From Prolixibacteraceae bacterium (GTDB lineage Bacteria; Bacteroidota; Bacteroidia; Bacteroidales; Prolixibacteraceae): a stretch of 64,000 nucleotides of DNA. The stretch is from contig CP082230.1 in NCBI GenBank assembly GCA_019856515.1, positions 1,922,001 to 1,986,000 on the forward strand, read 5' to 3'. Positions 44,883-55,583 of the stretch are shown piece by piece. Below the pieces are notes generated by a model that saw only the letters and a program-made list of their open reading frames with translations, was not told the origin of the DNA and ran no database searches. Each line of letters begins with the position of its first letter. The first letter of the stretch is position 1. Both the position numbers and the translations under genes were made by a program.

Positions 44883-45590
44883 CTATAAATAAGTCAACAA
44901 CTTCTCAACCCAAGGCATAATAATTGGGGCAATAATTGCTGTTAAAACACCGTTCATGGCCAATCCTAATGCTGCATAAGCACCATGCTGTTCACTCTTC
45001 GGTGCAATCTTAGCTGTTCCAAGTGCATGTGAAGCAGTACCGATGGCCATACCTTGCGATTTAGCATTAGTAACACCAATTAGTTTCATAAAGCCTTCAC
45101 CAATAATAGCACCAAGAATTCCCACTGATACTACAATTCCAGCTGTCAATGCAGGAATACCACCTAAGGCCTCAGTTACCCCCATTGCGATTGGTGTTGT
45201 TACCGATTTAGCCGCTAAAGAGAGATAGACCTCTTTTGAAGCACCAAACATAAATGCTATCAATACTGCCGATACGATTCCTGAAACACTTCCAAGTATC
45301 ATGGCAGACATAATACGCTTCCAATCCTTTTTAATTCTCTCAAGTTGAAGATAAAAAGGTACGCCTAGAGCAACCACTGAAGGGTTAAGCCAAAAGCTAA
45401 TAAATTTTGTTTTTGTATTGTAATCGGCATAAGGAATTCCAGTTATCAATAAAAACCCAATACATACCCCCATGGATACAAATACTGGATTAAATATAAA
45501 AATAGGATACTTTTGGTAAACTACCTTTGCCAAAATAAATACAACCATGGTGAATGCCACCAAGAATGATATACTATTCAAAAATTCCAT
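44883..45590 (-). CDS. lrgB: LrgB family membrane protein
   Basis: 235 residues, with about seven hydrophobic segments and LrgB/CidB hallmarks: AAKSVTTPIAMGVTEALGGIPALTA and GIGTASHALGTAKI-like (MAIGTASHALGTAKI). The CidB/LrgB group is implicated in control of murein hydrolase activity or in export of small organic acids such as pyruvate or glycolate. It lies 17 nt downstream of lrgA and the two form an operon. Which transport role applies is unknown. Confidence 0.9.
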   Translation of the reverse strand: MEFLNSISFLVAFTMVVFILAKVVYQKYPIFIFNPVFVSMGVCIGFLLITGIPYADYNTKTKFISFWLNPSVVALGVPFYLQLERIKKDWKRIMSAMILGSVSGIVSAVLIAFMFGASKEVYLSLAAKSVTTPIAMGVTEALGGIPALTAGIVVSVGILGAIIGEGFMKLIGVTNAKSQGMAIGTASHALGTAKIAPKSEQHGAYAALGLAMNGVLTAIIAPIIMPWVEKLLTYL

Positions 45591-45607
45591 GTTATTTCCT
45601 CCTTATT

Positions 45608-45943
45608 TTATTTACGACCTGATACGAGACCTGTTACAGCCATTACAATTAATGTACTTAAAACAGATGCTACGACAATAGGAACCCACTCTTTTTGAAT
45701 TATGTCCCATTGCACCATCAAACCGACCCCCGCTGGTATAAAGAAGAATGCCATATTTTGAATTAAGAAATCACTTGCATCCTTTACCCAATTAAGCTTG
45801 ACAATTTTAAACTCAAGACATAATACAAGGCAAAGCATACCTATGATACTTCCGGGTACTGGTACTCCCAGCACCCATTTTAGCCCCTCCCCAAGAGCTA
45901 AAAAAGCTAGAATAAAAGCTAGCTGAGTGAATTTAGTCATCAT
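45608..45943 (-). CDS. lrgA: LrgA/CidA family membrane protein
   Basis: 111 residues from the ATG at 45943 (a second ATG follows immediately). It has about four transmembrane helices with family segments VPVPGSIIGMLCLVLCL and FFFIPAGVGLMVQWDII. These holin-like proteins pair with LrgB. A possible -7 element, TATTTTTG on the minus strand, lies at 45991-45984. Confidence 0.88.
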   Translation of the reverse strand: MMTKFTQLAFILAFLALGEGLKWVLGVPVPGSIIGMLCLVLCLEFKIVKLNWVKDASDFLIQNMAFFFIPAGVGLMVQWDIIQKEWVPIVVASVLSTLIVMAVTGLVSGRK

Positions 45944-45991
45944 ATGCAATTAAATTTACTAGTTCGTTGGAATAAATATAACACAAAAATA

Positions 45992-46751
45992 TTAGCACGT
46001 AAGATTTATTGAAATGTATTAAATAACATATGGTTAAGTAAGAACCTCTCATTAACCACTACAGCCCCTTATACATCAACACATTAACACCTAAAGCATG
46101 TTATATAACACGCGAATAATATAGTTTTTTTACCGTATATTGCAAAAGCTTCGAAACTCCAAACTAATGCTTAATAAATCCAAATAAAGCATTTAGACCT
46201 CATTATCCTTCCGACACTAGTTGTCACATTAAATATATCAAACTTAATTAGTTGTAACATATAAACATGTACAGATGTTCTAATAGAGCATCAAGATTAT
46301 AAGATATACTTAATATCAGGAAGTAACATACTGAATATACATATACAAAAAAAGGAAACATCTCTGTCTCCTTTTTTGTATTCAAACCTAATTACTGATG
46401 GTAATCATTCGTTAAATAAATAATTCACTATTCACCTTCTTCATCCAATAATATTAACTCTCAATTCTATAACAAATGGAGAAATTTCAATCACAAATAA
46501 AAGGATGATAACACCCAATTATTGAAACGAAGTCAGTATTCATAAATACAACGACTACCGAGAAATACTTAAAATTGAATCTAAATCTAAGCAATCAGTT
46601 TCACTTATCAAAACTTTTACCCTATTTTATTACGATAAGACACAAATATCACGCATTATCTTTCTATTTAAAACATGAAACTTACACTACATTATGTAGA
46701 ATAATAAAACCAGCAACAAATGCGACACACCGTTAGGGAGCCTATGTTTAG
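45992..46751. other. Gene-free AT-rich region with one hairpin
   Basis: No gene was recognised between lrgA (starts 45943, leftward) and the gltD terminator. The only structure is a hairpin at 46345-46380 (ACAAAAAAAGGA pairing with TCCTTTTTTGT) with T-runs on both strands, a terminator shape without an obvious gene to serve. Confidence 0.45.
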
Positions 46752-46790
46752 ATAAAAAAAAAGAGCGTTCAAATCGAACGCTCTTTAATG
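46752..46790 (-). terminator. Terminator of the gltBD operon
   Basis: On the minus strand AAAGAGCGTTCG-ATTT-GAACGCTCTTTTTTTTT: perfect stem and T-run, 36 nt after the gltD stop. Confidence 0.92.
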
Positions 46791-46825
46791 GAAAAAAATA
46801 TAATTTAGGAGTAATAAAATCCGAA

Positions 46826-48238
46826 TTATTTTTCTAAAAAAGCATCAATGCTTTCTGCAGCATCACGACCACTTCTCATAGCTCTGACCACTAAACTTGC
46901 ACCTGTGGTAACATCACCAGCAGCAAAGACTTTGCCTAAGCTAGTAACATTTTTAGTGCTAGATACATTTCCTCTTTGATCTAGTTCAACACCTAATGAA
47001 TCAATAAGTCCTTTGTGAATAGGACTAACAAATCCCATCGATAAGAATACTACATCTACATCAAGAATCTCTGATGATCCTTCAATTTCAACAGGCATAT
47101 ATCGACCATTCTTACTCTGCCATTCCACTTGTACTACTTCAACCTGCTTGATTGCGCCACCTTCACCAATAAAACGTTTTGTAGACAAGCTCCAACGTCT
47201 TTCACAACCCTCTTTATGAGAACTTGAAGTACGTAGTACATTTGGCCAATATGGCCAAGGATTGTCCTCAACTCTTTGCTCAGTTGGTTTAGGCATAATC
47301 TCAATCTGAAGAACAGACTTCGCTTTCTGGCGAATCGAAGTACCTACACAGTCAGAGCCAGTGTCTCCACCACCAATTACAAGTACATGTTTATCTTTAG
47401 TAGAGATCTTCTCCTGATCGAAGGCTTCGCCACCGATAGCTTTATTTTGCTGCGATAAGAAATCCATCGCAAAATGAACTCCTTTCAAGTCACGTCCTTC
47501 TACTTGAAGGTCTCTAGGCTTCATCGCACCACAAGCAAGTAATACAGCATCATACTGCTGATCTAACTCTTCATGGGTGATATCTACGCCTACTTCTGTG
47601 TTAGCTTGAAAATGAATTCCTTCTGATTTCAACACAGATAACCTTCTATCAATAATATTTTTGTTCAGTTTGAAATCAGGAATACCATATCTTAATAAAC
47701 CACCAAACTTACTATCTTTCTCAAATATGGTCACTTCATGACCGGCCTGATTTAACCAATAAGCAGAAGTTAATCCAGCAGGTCCTGAACCAATTACAGC
47801 CACTTTCTTTCCACTACGACTAGATGGCTTCTTAGGGACAGCATATCCCTCTTCGAATGCTCTTTCTACGACTGAAGCCTCATTCTCTCGAATAGTTACA
47901 GCCTCATCATGAATGGCCAACACACATGATTTCTCACATGGTGCAGGACACACTCTTCCTGTAAACTCAGGAAAAGGATTGGTAGTGGTAAGGATGTGGT
48001 ATGCCTCTTCGTGTTTACCATGATAGATGGCATCTTGCCATTCAGGCATTTTACTACCAACAGGACACCCCCAGTGACAAAAAGGTACACCACAATCCAT
48101 ACAACGAGAAGCTTGCAACTGTCTGTCTCTCAGATTCAATGTTTGCTCTACCTCTCCAAAATCATATATTCGCTCTAATACAGGGCGGTATCCGCCCTCT
48201 TTTCTCTCTATTTCAATAAAACCTTTAGGATTACCCAT
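46826..48238 (-). CDS. gltD: Glutamate synthase, small (beta) subunit
   Basis: 470 residues. It supplies electrons from NAD(P)H to the large subunit. N-terminal iron-sulfur region with CMDCGVPFCHWGCP and CPAPCEKSC; FAD-binding VAVIGSGPAGLTSAYWL; NADPH-binding VLVIGGGDTGSDCVG; C-terminal AAGDVTTGASLVVRAMRSGRDAAE. It lies 50 nt downstream of gltB in the same operon and completes ammonia assimilation by the GOGAT route. Confidence 0.96.
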   Translation of the reverse strand: MGNPKGFIEIERKEGGYRPVLERIYDFGEVEQTLNLRDRQLQASRCMDCGVPFCHWGCPVGSKMPEWQDAIYHGKHEEAYHILTTTNPFPEFTGRVCPAPCEKSCVLAIHDEAVTIRENEASVVERAFEEGYAVPKKPSSRSGKKVAVIGSGPAGLTSAYWLNQAGHEVTIFEKDSKFGGLLRYGIPDFKLNKNIIDRRLSVLKSEGIHFQANTEVGVDITHEELDQQYDAVLLACGAMKPRDLQVEGRDLKGVHFAMDFLSQQNKAIGGEAFDQEKISTKDKHVLVIGGGDTGSDCVGTSIRQKAKSVLQIEIMPKPTEQRVEDNPWPYWPNVLRTSSSHKEGCERRWSLSTKRFIGEGGAIKQVEVVQVEWQSKNGRYMPVEIEGSSEILDVDVVFLSMGFVSPIHKGLIDSLGVELDQRGNVSSTKNVTSLGKVFAAGDVTTGASLVVRAMRSGRDAAESIDAFLEK

Positions 48239-48288
48239 GATCTTTAATTTTAAATCGTTTCACTTACTTTTTCATTCACCATCACAGA

Positions 48289-51200
48289 CTACTCATGTCT
48301 AGATGGATCGTCTTCCGCTAACTGAAGCTTTCGATTCAGTTCAGCAAGCTTCATCTCATTTAAAACTTTCTTATACTCTAGTGGAATTACTTTGATGAAC
48401 TTAGTCAAGCTCTCCTCCCAGTTGGAAAGGACATTTGCTGCCAAAGAACTCTGTGTGTAATCCATGTGGTTACTAATGATCTGTTGTAGTTCACGAATAT
48501 CCGAACGATCCTCCACTGGACTCAATTCAACCAATCCTTTGTTACAGAAATACTCAAAATCACCATTTACATCATACACGTAAGCAATACCTCCACTCAT
48601 ACCAGCAGCAAAGTTTTTTCCTGTTTCACCAAGAACAACCACACGACCACCAGTCATATATTCACAACAGTGATCTCCACTACCTTCGACTACTGCAGTG
48701 GCACCTGAGTTTCTTACAGCAAAACGTTCTCCTGCAATACCTCTAATATAGACCTCACCGCTAGTTGCCCCATATAATGTAGTATTACCAACAATAATAT
48801 TATTCTCTGGTACAAAAGTCGAAGCCGATGGGGGCACAACAATTACACGACCTCCTGAAAGACCTTTACCCAGGTAATCATTAGAATCCCCTTGTAAACG
48901 GAAGGTGATTCCTTTGGTTAAGAATGCTCCAAAACTCTGTCCTGCGGATCCATGGAAGATAGAGTGGATCGTATTATCTGGTAATCCTTCTTCTCCATAC
49001 TTTTTAGATACTTCACCTGACAGAAGTGCTCCTACAGTACGATCAGTATTCTGAACAGGAAAGTCAAACCATACCATATCTTTATTTTTGATCGCTTTCT
49101 TTGCCATCTGCAACATCTGAGTATCTAACAACTTAGAATAGTCGCGATCCATCATATGTGTATTATGGATATCAAATTTCTTTGCTTCAGCAGGAACATG
49201 AATCAATTTCGACAGATCAATACCTTGCATCTTCCAGTTCAATAAAGAGTCATCCGTTTCAAGAAGATCAGCACGTCCTACGATATCATCAAACTTCTTA
49301 AATCCAAGCTCTGCAAGGTTCTCACGAATCTCTTCAGCAATGAATGTAAAGAAGTTAATTACATTTTGTGATTTACCCAAGAATCGTTGTCTTAGCTCTT
49401 CACTTTGGGTCGCGATACCTGCTGGACAAGTATTCAAGTGACACTTACGCATCATAACACAACCAAGAACAATCAATGCAGAGGTAGAGAATCCAAACTC
49501 TTCAGCTCCCAATAGCGCAAGCTTAACCACATCCGTACCATTCTTTAATTGACCATCAGCTTGTAGCTTCACACGACCTCTTAAGTTATTCATCACCAAT
49601 GTTTGCTGAGTTTCAGCAATTCCCATCTCCACAGGCAGACCTGCATGTTTGATAGAACTCATTGGAGAAGCTCCAGTACCTCCGTCTGATCCACTAATCA
49701 CGATCAAATCAGAGTGGGCTTTCGATACCCCAGCAGCGATAGTTCCAACTCCCACTTCAGATACCAATTTCACTGATATTTTCGCTTGTGGATTCACACA
49801 CTTCAAGTCATAAATCAACTGAGAAAGATCCTCAATAGAGTAGATATCATGATGTGGTGGGGGTGAGATCAATGTAATACCTGGCGTTGAATTACGCGTC
49901 TTTGCAATGATTTTATTCACCTTAAATCCAGGTAGCTGCCCACCTTCACCAGGCTTTGCTCCCTGAGCCACTTTAATCTGTAACTCATCCGCATTTACCA
50001 AGTAGTTGTTTGTCACCCCAAAACGTCCTGAAGCAATCTGCTTAATCGAACTTCTAGTGTTTCTAGAGAATCTTGAAGGGTCCTCCCCTCCTTCTCCTGT
50101 ATTACTTCGACCACCAATAGCATTCATAGCCATAGCCAAAGCCTCATGCGCCTCTTTAGAGATAGAACCATAGGACATTGCTCCTGTAACGAAACGCTTC
50201 ATAATGTTCTCTACTGGCTCCACTTCAGAGATATCAATAGGATTCTTCTTCCACTTTAACAGACCACGAATAAATGCAGGTTTCGCGTTCTCCTCATCCA
50301 CAAGCTTACTATATTTCTTATACATCTTATAGTCATTCACTTTAGTAGACCACTGTAGAAGACCTATAGATTGTGGATTCCAAGCGTGATGTTCTCCATC
50401 CTGACGGTAAGAGAACACCCCACTTGATTTAGGAGTATATTTAGCTTCGGTACTCTCAAATGCTTGATCATGGAAATGTACAGCCTCTTGGTAGATCTCT
50501 TTATAAGATATACCACCAATTCTTGATGGCGTTCCTTTGAAGTACTTCTCCACTAACTCATCACCGATACCTACAGCTTCAAAAAGTTGTGCTCCATGAT
50601 AAGAACGTAATGTTGAAATTCCCATCTTAGATAATACCTTAAGAAGACCTGCATCGATCGACTTAATAAAATTCTTACGTGCTTCTGCATAATCCTTGTT
50701 AATCTCTCCTTTAGAAACCATCTCATTGATGGAAGCAAAAGACAAATATGGATTGATTGCACTCGCTCCATAACCGACAAGTAGCGCAAAATGCATTACC
50801 TCTCTAGGCTCAGCACTTTCAACGATTAAACCTACTTGCATACGCTTCTTCTTCTCAATTAAGTAATGATGAACTGCTGAGGTAGCAAGAAGCGATGGAA
50901 TTGGTGCCATTTCAGGACTTATATGTCGATCTGATAGTATAATAAAATTCTTATTTTGATCGACAGCCTCTTCCGCCTTTTTCAACATCACATCAATAGC
51001 CTTCTTTAATCCCTTTTCGCCTTCAGACTTACGGAATACCATAGGTATGATTGCATGAGTAAAAGAATCATGCTTCAGATCTTTAATCTTACCAAGATCT
51101 GTATTTGTAATGATTGGGCTATCAAATTTGACCAATTTACAGTGTTCAGGACTGTCATCAAGGATGTTGGTACTCAACGATCCAATATAGTTGGTTAGTG

Positions 51201-52806
51201 ACATCACCAATCCCTCTCTGATAGGGTCAATTGGTGGATTTGTCACCTGTGCAAATAGCTGTCTAAAATAAGAGAACAGACGTTGTGGTTTCTCAGAGAA
51301 TACAGCAAAAGGAACATCATTACCCATAGAACCAGTAGGCTCTTTGCCTGTCTCAGCCATAGGCTTAAGCGTCTGAGTTAAGTCCTCTTTCGAATATCCA
51401 AAGGTCTTCGAATAGAGTGCATACTCTTTTCCCATGCTTGATGGAACTCGCTGTTTCACCTCTAGTTGATCCATCATCAAACGATTCTCTTTCAACCAGT
51501 TTACATATGGATAACGACGTGACAGGTCGGCTTTCACCTCTTTATCTGGGATAATAATACCTAATTTGGTATCCACCAATAGAAGCTTCCCTGGACGTAA
51601 ACGTCCTTTCTCTTTAATCTCCTCTGCTGCAAAAGTTTGAACTCCCACCTCAGAACCCATCACAATCATATCATTTTTTGTGATCACATAACGTGAAGGA
51701 CGCAATCCATTACGATCTAAGGTTCCACCAATGTAACGTCCATCAGAGAAGACAATAGAAGCTGGACCATCCCATGGTTCCATTAAAGTTGAATGATATT
51801 CATAGAAACCTTTTAAACTCTCAGGAATAGGGTTCTTCTTATTAAATGATTCTGGAATCAACATACACATCGAGTGAGGCAACGAACGCCCAGTCATATG
51901 TAAGAACTCCAATGTATTATCTAACGATGCAGAATCAGACTTCCCTGGTTCTACCACAGGATACAATTTCTTGATTTCATCACCGAAAACTTCTGATTTG
52001 AAGAGACTCTCACGTGCTCCCATCCAAAGACGATTACCCTTTACCGTATTGATCTCACCATTATGTGCCATCATACGGAAAGGCTGTGCCAAATCCCATG
52101 TTGGGAAAGTATTGGTACTAAAACGACTATGTACTAAAGCGATAGCACTCTTAAAATCAGGATCCGTAAGATCCTTAAAGTAATCTCTCAACTGATCAGG
52201 AGTCAACATCCCTTTGTATATGATTACTTTGGAAGAGAGACTACAAACATAAAATGCTTCCGCCTCCTTCAATGTAGAGTTACGAATCTCATCCTCGGCC
52301 TGTTTTCTCACTAAGTAAAGCTTACGCTCCAATACATCTCTCTCGTAGTTACCAGTATAGAATACCTGCTGAATAGATGGTTCAGTACGTAGAGCAATTT
52401 CTCCTACGTGACTACTATCTACAGGAACATCTCTCCACTTTAGAAGAGTCAACCCTTCTGCCACTGCATATTTATCCAACACTTGGCGACAAAGTGCAGC
52501 TTCGTCTTCTTCATTAGGAAGAAAAATTAACCCTGTACCATAGGTTCCTTCATTCTCTGGAACACCAATACCTTTGTCCACATAAAAGCTATGAGGTACT
52601 TGAAGTAAGATCCCCGCTCCATCACCCGTTTGATTATCGGAACTAGTTGCTCCACGATGATCCATATTACGAAGGACGACAAGTCCTCGTGTTACAATAT
52701 CATGGGATGGTACCCCTTTAATTTGTGCAACAAAACCAATTCCACACGCGTCATGTTCATGGACAGAATCATAAAGACCCTGAGCCTTAGGAAATCTTCT
52801 CTGCAT
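48289..52806 (-). CDS. gltB: Glutamate synthase, large (alpha) subunit
   Basis: 1505 residues, full length. It makes two glutamates from 2-oxoglutarate and glutamine. The class II amidotransferase begins at Cys21 (HEHDACGIGF) after a 20-residue propeptide. The central domain and FMN-binding synthase domain follow (MSYGSISKEAHEALAMAMNAIGG, VISGSDGGTGASP). The 3Fe-4S cluster motif is CVMMRKCHLNTCPAG, and the C-terminal GXGXG beta-helix is GGRVVVLG-like. The upstream promoter has consensus spacing. Confidence 0.97.
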   Translation of the reverse strand: MQRRFPKAQGLYDSVHEHDACGIGFVAQIKGVPSHDIVTRGLVVLRNMDHRGATSSDNQTGDGAGILLQVPHSFYVDKGIGVPENEGTYGTGLIFLPNEEDEAALCRQVLDKYAVAEGLTLLKWRDVPVDSSHVGEIALRTEPSIQQVFYTGNYERDVLERKLYLVRKQAEDEIRNSTLKEAEAFYVCSLSSKVIIYKGMLTPDQLRDYFKDLTDPDFKSAIALVHSRFSTNTFPTWDLAQPFRMMAHNGEINTVKGNRLWMGARESLFKSEVFGDEIKKLYPVVEPGKSDSASLDNTLEFLHMTGRSLPHSMCMLIPESFNKKNPIPESLKGFYEYHSTLMEPWDGPASIVFSDGRYIGGTLDRNGLRPSRYVITKNDMIVMGSEVGVQTFAAEEIKEKGRLRPGKLLLVDTKLGIIIPDKEVKADLSRRYPYVNWLKENRLMMDQLEVKQRVPSSMGKEYALYSKTFGYSKEDLTQTLKPMAETGKEPTGSMGNDVPFAVFSEKPQRLFSYFRQLFAQVTNPPIDPIREGLVMSLTNYIGSLSTNILDDSPEHCKLVKFDSPIITNTDLGKIKDLKHDSFTHAIIPMVFRKSEGEKGLKKAIDVMLKKAEEAVDQNKNFIILSDRHISPEMAPIPSLLATSAVHHYLIEKKKRMQVGLIVESAEPREVMHFALLVGYGASAINPYLSFASINEMVSKGEINKDYAEARKNFIKSIDAGLLKVLSKMGISTLRSYHGAQLFEAVGIGDELVEKYFKGTPSRIGGISYKEIYQEAVHFHDQAFESTEAKYTPKSSGVFSYRQDGEHHAWNPQSIGLLQWSTKVNDYKMYKKYSKLVDEENAKPAFIRGLLKWKKNPIDISEVEPVENIMKRFVTGAMSYGSISKEAHEALAMAMNAIGGRSNTGEGGEDPSRFSRNTRSSIKQIASGRFGVTNNYLVNADELQIKVAQGAKPGEGGQLPGFKVNKIIAKTRNSTPGITLISPPPHHDIYSIEDLSQLIYDLKCVNPQAKISVKLVSEVGVGTIAAGVSKAHSDLIVISGSDGGTGASPMSSIKHAGLPVEMGIAETQQTLVMNNLRGRVKLQADGQLKNGTDVVKLALLGAEEFGFSTSALIVLGCVMMRKCHLNTCPAGIATQSEELRQRFLGKSQNVINFFTFIAEEIRENLAELGFKKFDDIVGRADLLETDDSLLNWKMQGIDLSKLIHVPAEAKKFDIHNTHMMDRDYSKLLDTQMLQMAKKAIKNKDMVWFDFPVQNTDRTVGALLSGEVSKKYGEEGLPDNTIHSIFHGSAGQSFGAFLTKGITFRLQGDSNDYLGKGLSGGRVIVVPPSASTFVPENNIIVGNTTLYGATSGEVYIRGIAGERFAVRNSGATAVVEGSGDHCCEYMTGGRVVVLGETGKNFAAGMSGGIAYVYDVNGDFEYFCNKGLVELSPVEDRSDIRELQQIISNHMDYTQSSLAANVLSNWEESLTKFIKVIPLEYKKVLNEMKLAELNRKLQLAEDDPSRHE

Positions 52807-52941
52807 AATATATCGTATTTTACTTGTATTTTAGAAAACGAAATTCACATCCTGGAGTACTATCTTTTGAAGTAACAAGAAACCCAATAGCATAAATTAC
52901 AATCATTAAGTAATTTGACAGTTTTTTCCAGAATCTGTAAG

Positions 52942-52972
52942 CAAATATACAATTCAAATATATTATTACAAA
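52942..52972 (-). promoter_or_regulatory. Consensus promoter of gltBD
   Basis: On the minus strand TTTG (52972-52969), exactly 19 nt, then TATATTTG (52949-52942): a full match to the Bacteroidota housekeeping promoter. Predicted leader is about 130 nt. 52973-53304 otherwise holds nothing recognised. Confidence 0.7.
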
Positions 52973-53430
52973 TATTACAAACGTTTTAAAACATAAAAAC
53001 AACATTAACCCCCCTTGCTTATAGAAATAAACCACGACATATCAAGGAGTTAGCAACATATTAAATTATTGTTAACAAAAAGAGAAGTAAACTTACAAAT
53101 CGTCAATATAATGACAATATGAGACCATAATGAAAGAATTATCGCTTTTATCCTTTCTTATATATTGAAAGCAGATATCACATATTACACATCTTCATCA
53201 GCAAAATTGAATAGTTTAAATGTATATGATATCTATCAACAGTAGAGAGGAGCATTCCATGTCGGAAGATATAAAGGTAGCGTAAATTGAATATTATGGA
53301 TTATGGCTCTTTCCGAAACTTGATGTGTGACCATATTAAATAGAACAATACTCATATACCATTATCACATCCGATGACATCAATATCACCTTACTCTGAC
53401 CAACAAGCTAATTGCTCCTGCTTTTCCCCT

Positions 53431-53578
53431 GAGATGGCTCGAAGTTCATTCAAAGTTCACTCGAAGTTCATTCATCGATTTCCCATTTTGGGTGATGGAA
53501 TTTCGAATATACTTAGAATGATACCCAGGAAAAAGCAGGTGATGGTAGTATGTTAGTCAGGTGATGGTGGCTTTAAGG
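53431..53578. repeat. ~148-bp dispersed repeat, copy inside the decayed element
   Basis: Inverted relative to 38906-39053. It carries three 11-12-bp units GAAGTTCATT, CAAAGTTCACT, CGAAGTTCATT then CATCGATTT. The shared blocks are listed at the first copy. Confidence 0.75.
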
Positions 53579-53646
53579 GTTCTTTATGAATCTCTATTTA
53601 TCTAAAACATCTTAAACTCACAGGTTGTATCCTTTAGGACAATATT

Positions 53647-53841
53647 TCAATGATTCGTTATCCTCTTCCATCTTGAATGTGTTGTCCAATAATCACCCTG
53701 CCTTAATAGGCATCTAAACTCTTCTATGTTACTAGTTTTGATGAAGGCGATATGTGGCATGGAGAATACAGGAGTGTGATTGCAATCAATTCTGTCTCCG
53801 AGCTGGAGCTGTACGTTCCTCTGAGGGGGCATAAAGAGCAT
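53647..53841 (-). pseudogene. ISL3 transposase remnant
   Basis: On the minus strand the frame contains NIEEFRCLLRQGDYWTTHSR, which matches TAEEFVCLLKQWYYWATHSR near residues 319-338 of the intact transposase. Upstream residues are only weakly similar and downstream similarity stops after about 5 residues, so most of the gene is gone. Confidence 0.7.
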
Positions 53842-54380
53842 GAATTACCTCATTAAGGTGGTTCATGGTTCTTATGATAACTTGGATAGAAAAAGTGCTT
53901 CTACTTTAGGAAATAACAGACATCTTAGATAGGGTTTCCTTCGTAGTTTATTGATACTTCAAGGATACTTCATTGATAGTTCATTCATCAAAAATGTTTA
54001 ATAGATCAATATTCTATTGTCATGCTATAGGTTTGGTGATGCAAAAGAGTTAAGAAACCATAACGATATGTGTTCGTGATATTTTTGATGAAATTATTAT
54101 CGTAATGGGTTCAAAAAGCTTAAACCTACAATAAACGATGGTCTGTTTGTCGTAATTTAATTGGAGAATATAGCTTTGCATTGATGATTTGGTTGCAACC
54201 ATATGTGGTTACCCTCCAAATATCGGAAAGAGCCAAAATAAAATTATAGATCTCTATATCTAATAGTGTTCATTCATCTGTAAAATCCCAAAAACACTCC
54301 TCTTTTAACTCTTTCGATATAAACTTTATGGCAGCATTATCCACCCGATAACTTAGCTCCTTCTTAAGAGAATACTCTGA

Positions 54381-55583
54381 TTACGAAATATCCTTTGGCT
54401 TACACTGTTTCTTTCGTTTGTGATGGGTCGCCCATTTTCCTGAATAATACCCCATAGTAAAGGGAATAACTAGAATTACGACAAATAGCAGTATGATATA
54501 TATAAGAATAGAAGATATCGTTTCCTTTACACTACGAATAGCTTCTTTTGTGACATCTACTGCCATCTCATTTACTTTCACAAAAGCAATCTCCCTCTCT
54601 CTCTGTATCATGGAATCAAATGCTAAACGCTCACGAAGAATCATTGAATCTAAAGCTACCCTTTCATGGTGGATTGTTCTAAGCGAATTGGCCCACTGTA
54701 TATCTATATTACGAAGAAGTGGGGTTGTTTCAGCGACCAAACGATCTAACCCTTCTTGGAACATTTCAGGACTCTCTTCAACAATCTTATTAAATCGCTC
54801 GATCTGGATTTGAATAGAGTCTAATGTAGCCTGTATATTCACCGAATCGATTCCAGCACTCATCGCAATGATTTGCGATTCCCATTTCACTTTCTTCGGC
54901 AAAGCATTGCTATTGAATTTCACTCTATTGCTAAAATCTGACATAACCTGAGATAGGGTACCAGTAGTTTTTACGAAGGAGGTGTCGGGTATTCCTTCGT
55001 ACTCAGTATAATCACTAAAAGGGCTATCTCTCTCAAGATCTATCGAAGTAATTAAATGGTTGCTGCTGTATTCATCAACAAATTTCTTCTTTCTCGAATA
55101 GTGGGTAATTCTTAAAGTTCGCTTGGCAAAAGCATCAAAATCCTCTTTTACCTTGGTAACTTCCGATCTCAAATAGACTGAGTGTTTACCTATTATTTTC
55201 GCCATGTCATCATTAGACAGATACGACGATACCTGAGACACATATATCCAGGTATCAATTAATGCATAGATAGGAGGATTTTGGTATACCGTGGCTTCCA
55301 TACCACTTACGAAATTGAGTTTCAATCTCAACGTAGCCTCTTTTAATTCTAAAGAAGTAGTGTTATTTCTTATCGAATCACAAATGTCATTAAAAGCGAG
55401 TATCGACAGACTTCCTTGCCTTTGAAGCAACTCTCTTGTGTTTACTTCATAATTTGACAACGGAACTTGTTCAGTTTCAAACTTCAATAAAGAACAACTA
55501 GTAAATAGTAATGAAACAAAAGCAATCAGACCGTATCTTAACATCTTTCTATTATTGATTATTATAATTTTAAATTCATTCAT
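54381..55583 (-). CDS. Hypothetical lipoprotein-like protein with C-terminal membrane helix
   Basis: 400 residues from the ATG at 55583; an ATG at 55544 also leaves a lipoprotein signal (GLIAFVSLLFTSC). The mature part is long and helical with a coiled-coil look near residues 260-345 (VNIQATLDSIQIQIERFNK, repeated LDSMILRERLAFDSMIQRER). One transmembrane helix (about 365-390: ISSILIYIILLFVVILVIPFTMGYY) precedes a basic tail of ~15 residues. No family was recognised. A lipid anchor plus a C-terminal transmembrane helix in one protein is unusual. No close operon partner. Confidence 0.7.
   Translation of the reverse strand: MNEFKIIIINNRKMLRYGLIAFVSLLFTSCSLLKFETEQVPLSNYEVNTRELLQRQGSLSILAFNDICDSIRNNTTSLELKEATLRLKLNFVSGMEATVYQNPPIYALIDTWIYVSQVSSYLSNDDMAKIIGKHSVYLRSEVTKVKEDFDAFAKRTLRITHYSRKKKFVDEYSSNHLITSIDLERDSPFSDYTEYEGIPDTSFVKTTGTLSQVMSDFSNRVKFNSNALPKKVKWESQIIAMSAGIDSVNIQATLDSIQIQIERFNKIVEESPEMFQEGLDRLVAETTPLLRNIDIQWANSLRTIHHERVALDSMILRERLAFDSMIQREREIAFVKVNEMAVDVTKEAIRSVKETISSILIYIILLFVVILVIPFTMGYYSGKWATHHKRKKQCKPKDIS

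Larger units (their letters stand above)
53305..54234 (-). mobile_element. Decayed ISL3-type element (930 bp) carrying unrelated repeat DNA
   Basis: Both ends have the ISL3-type terminus GGCTCTTTCC. The first ~45 nt (53305-53350) match the transposase-3' end of the intact IS at 2321-2345 and beyond (TGATGnGTnAyCATATTAAA, then AGAACAAT), so the element lies in minus orientation. A transposase relic is at 53647-53730. The interior otherwise differs: it includes the 148-bp repeat shared with 38906-39053 and degenerate 12-bp tandem units near 53940-53990. No target duplication was found. Confidence 0.75.

Noticed and set aside
46345..46380. Terminator-shaped hairpin far from any gene end
   Set aside because: No gene ends nearby on either strand; noted in the region description but not called as a functional terminator.
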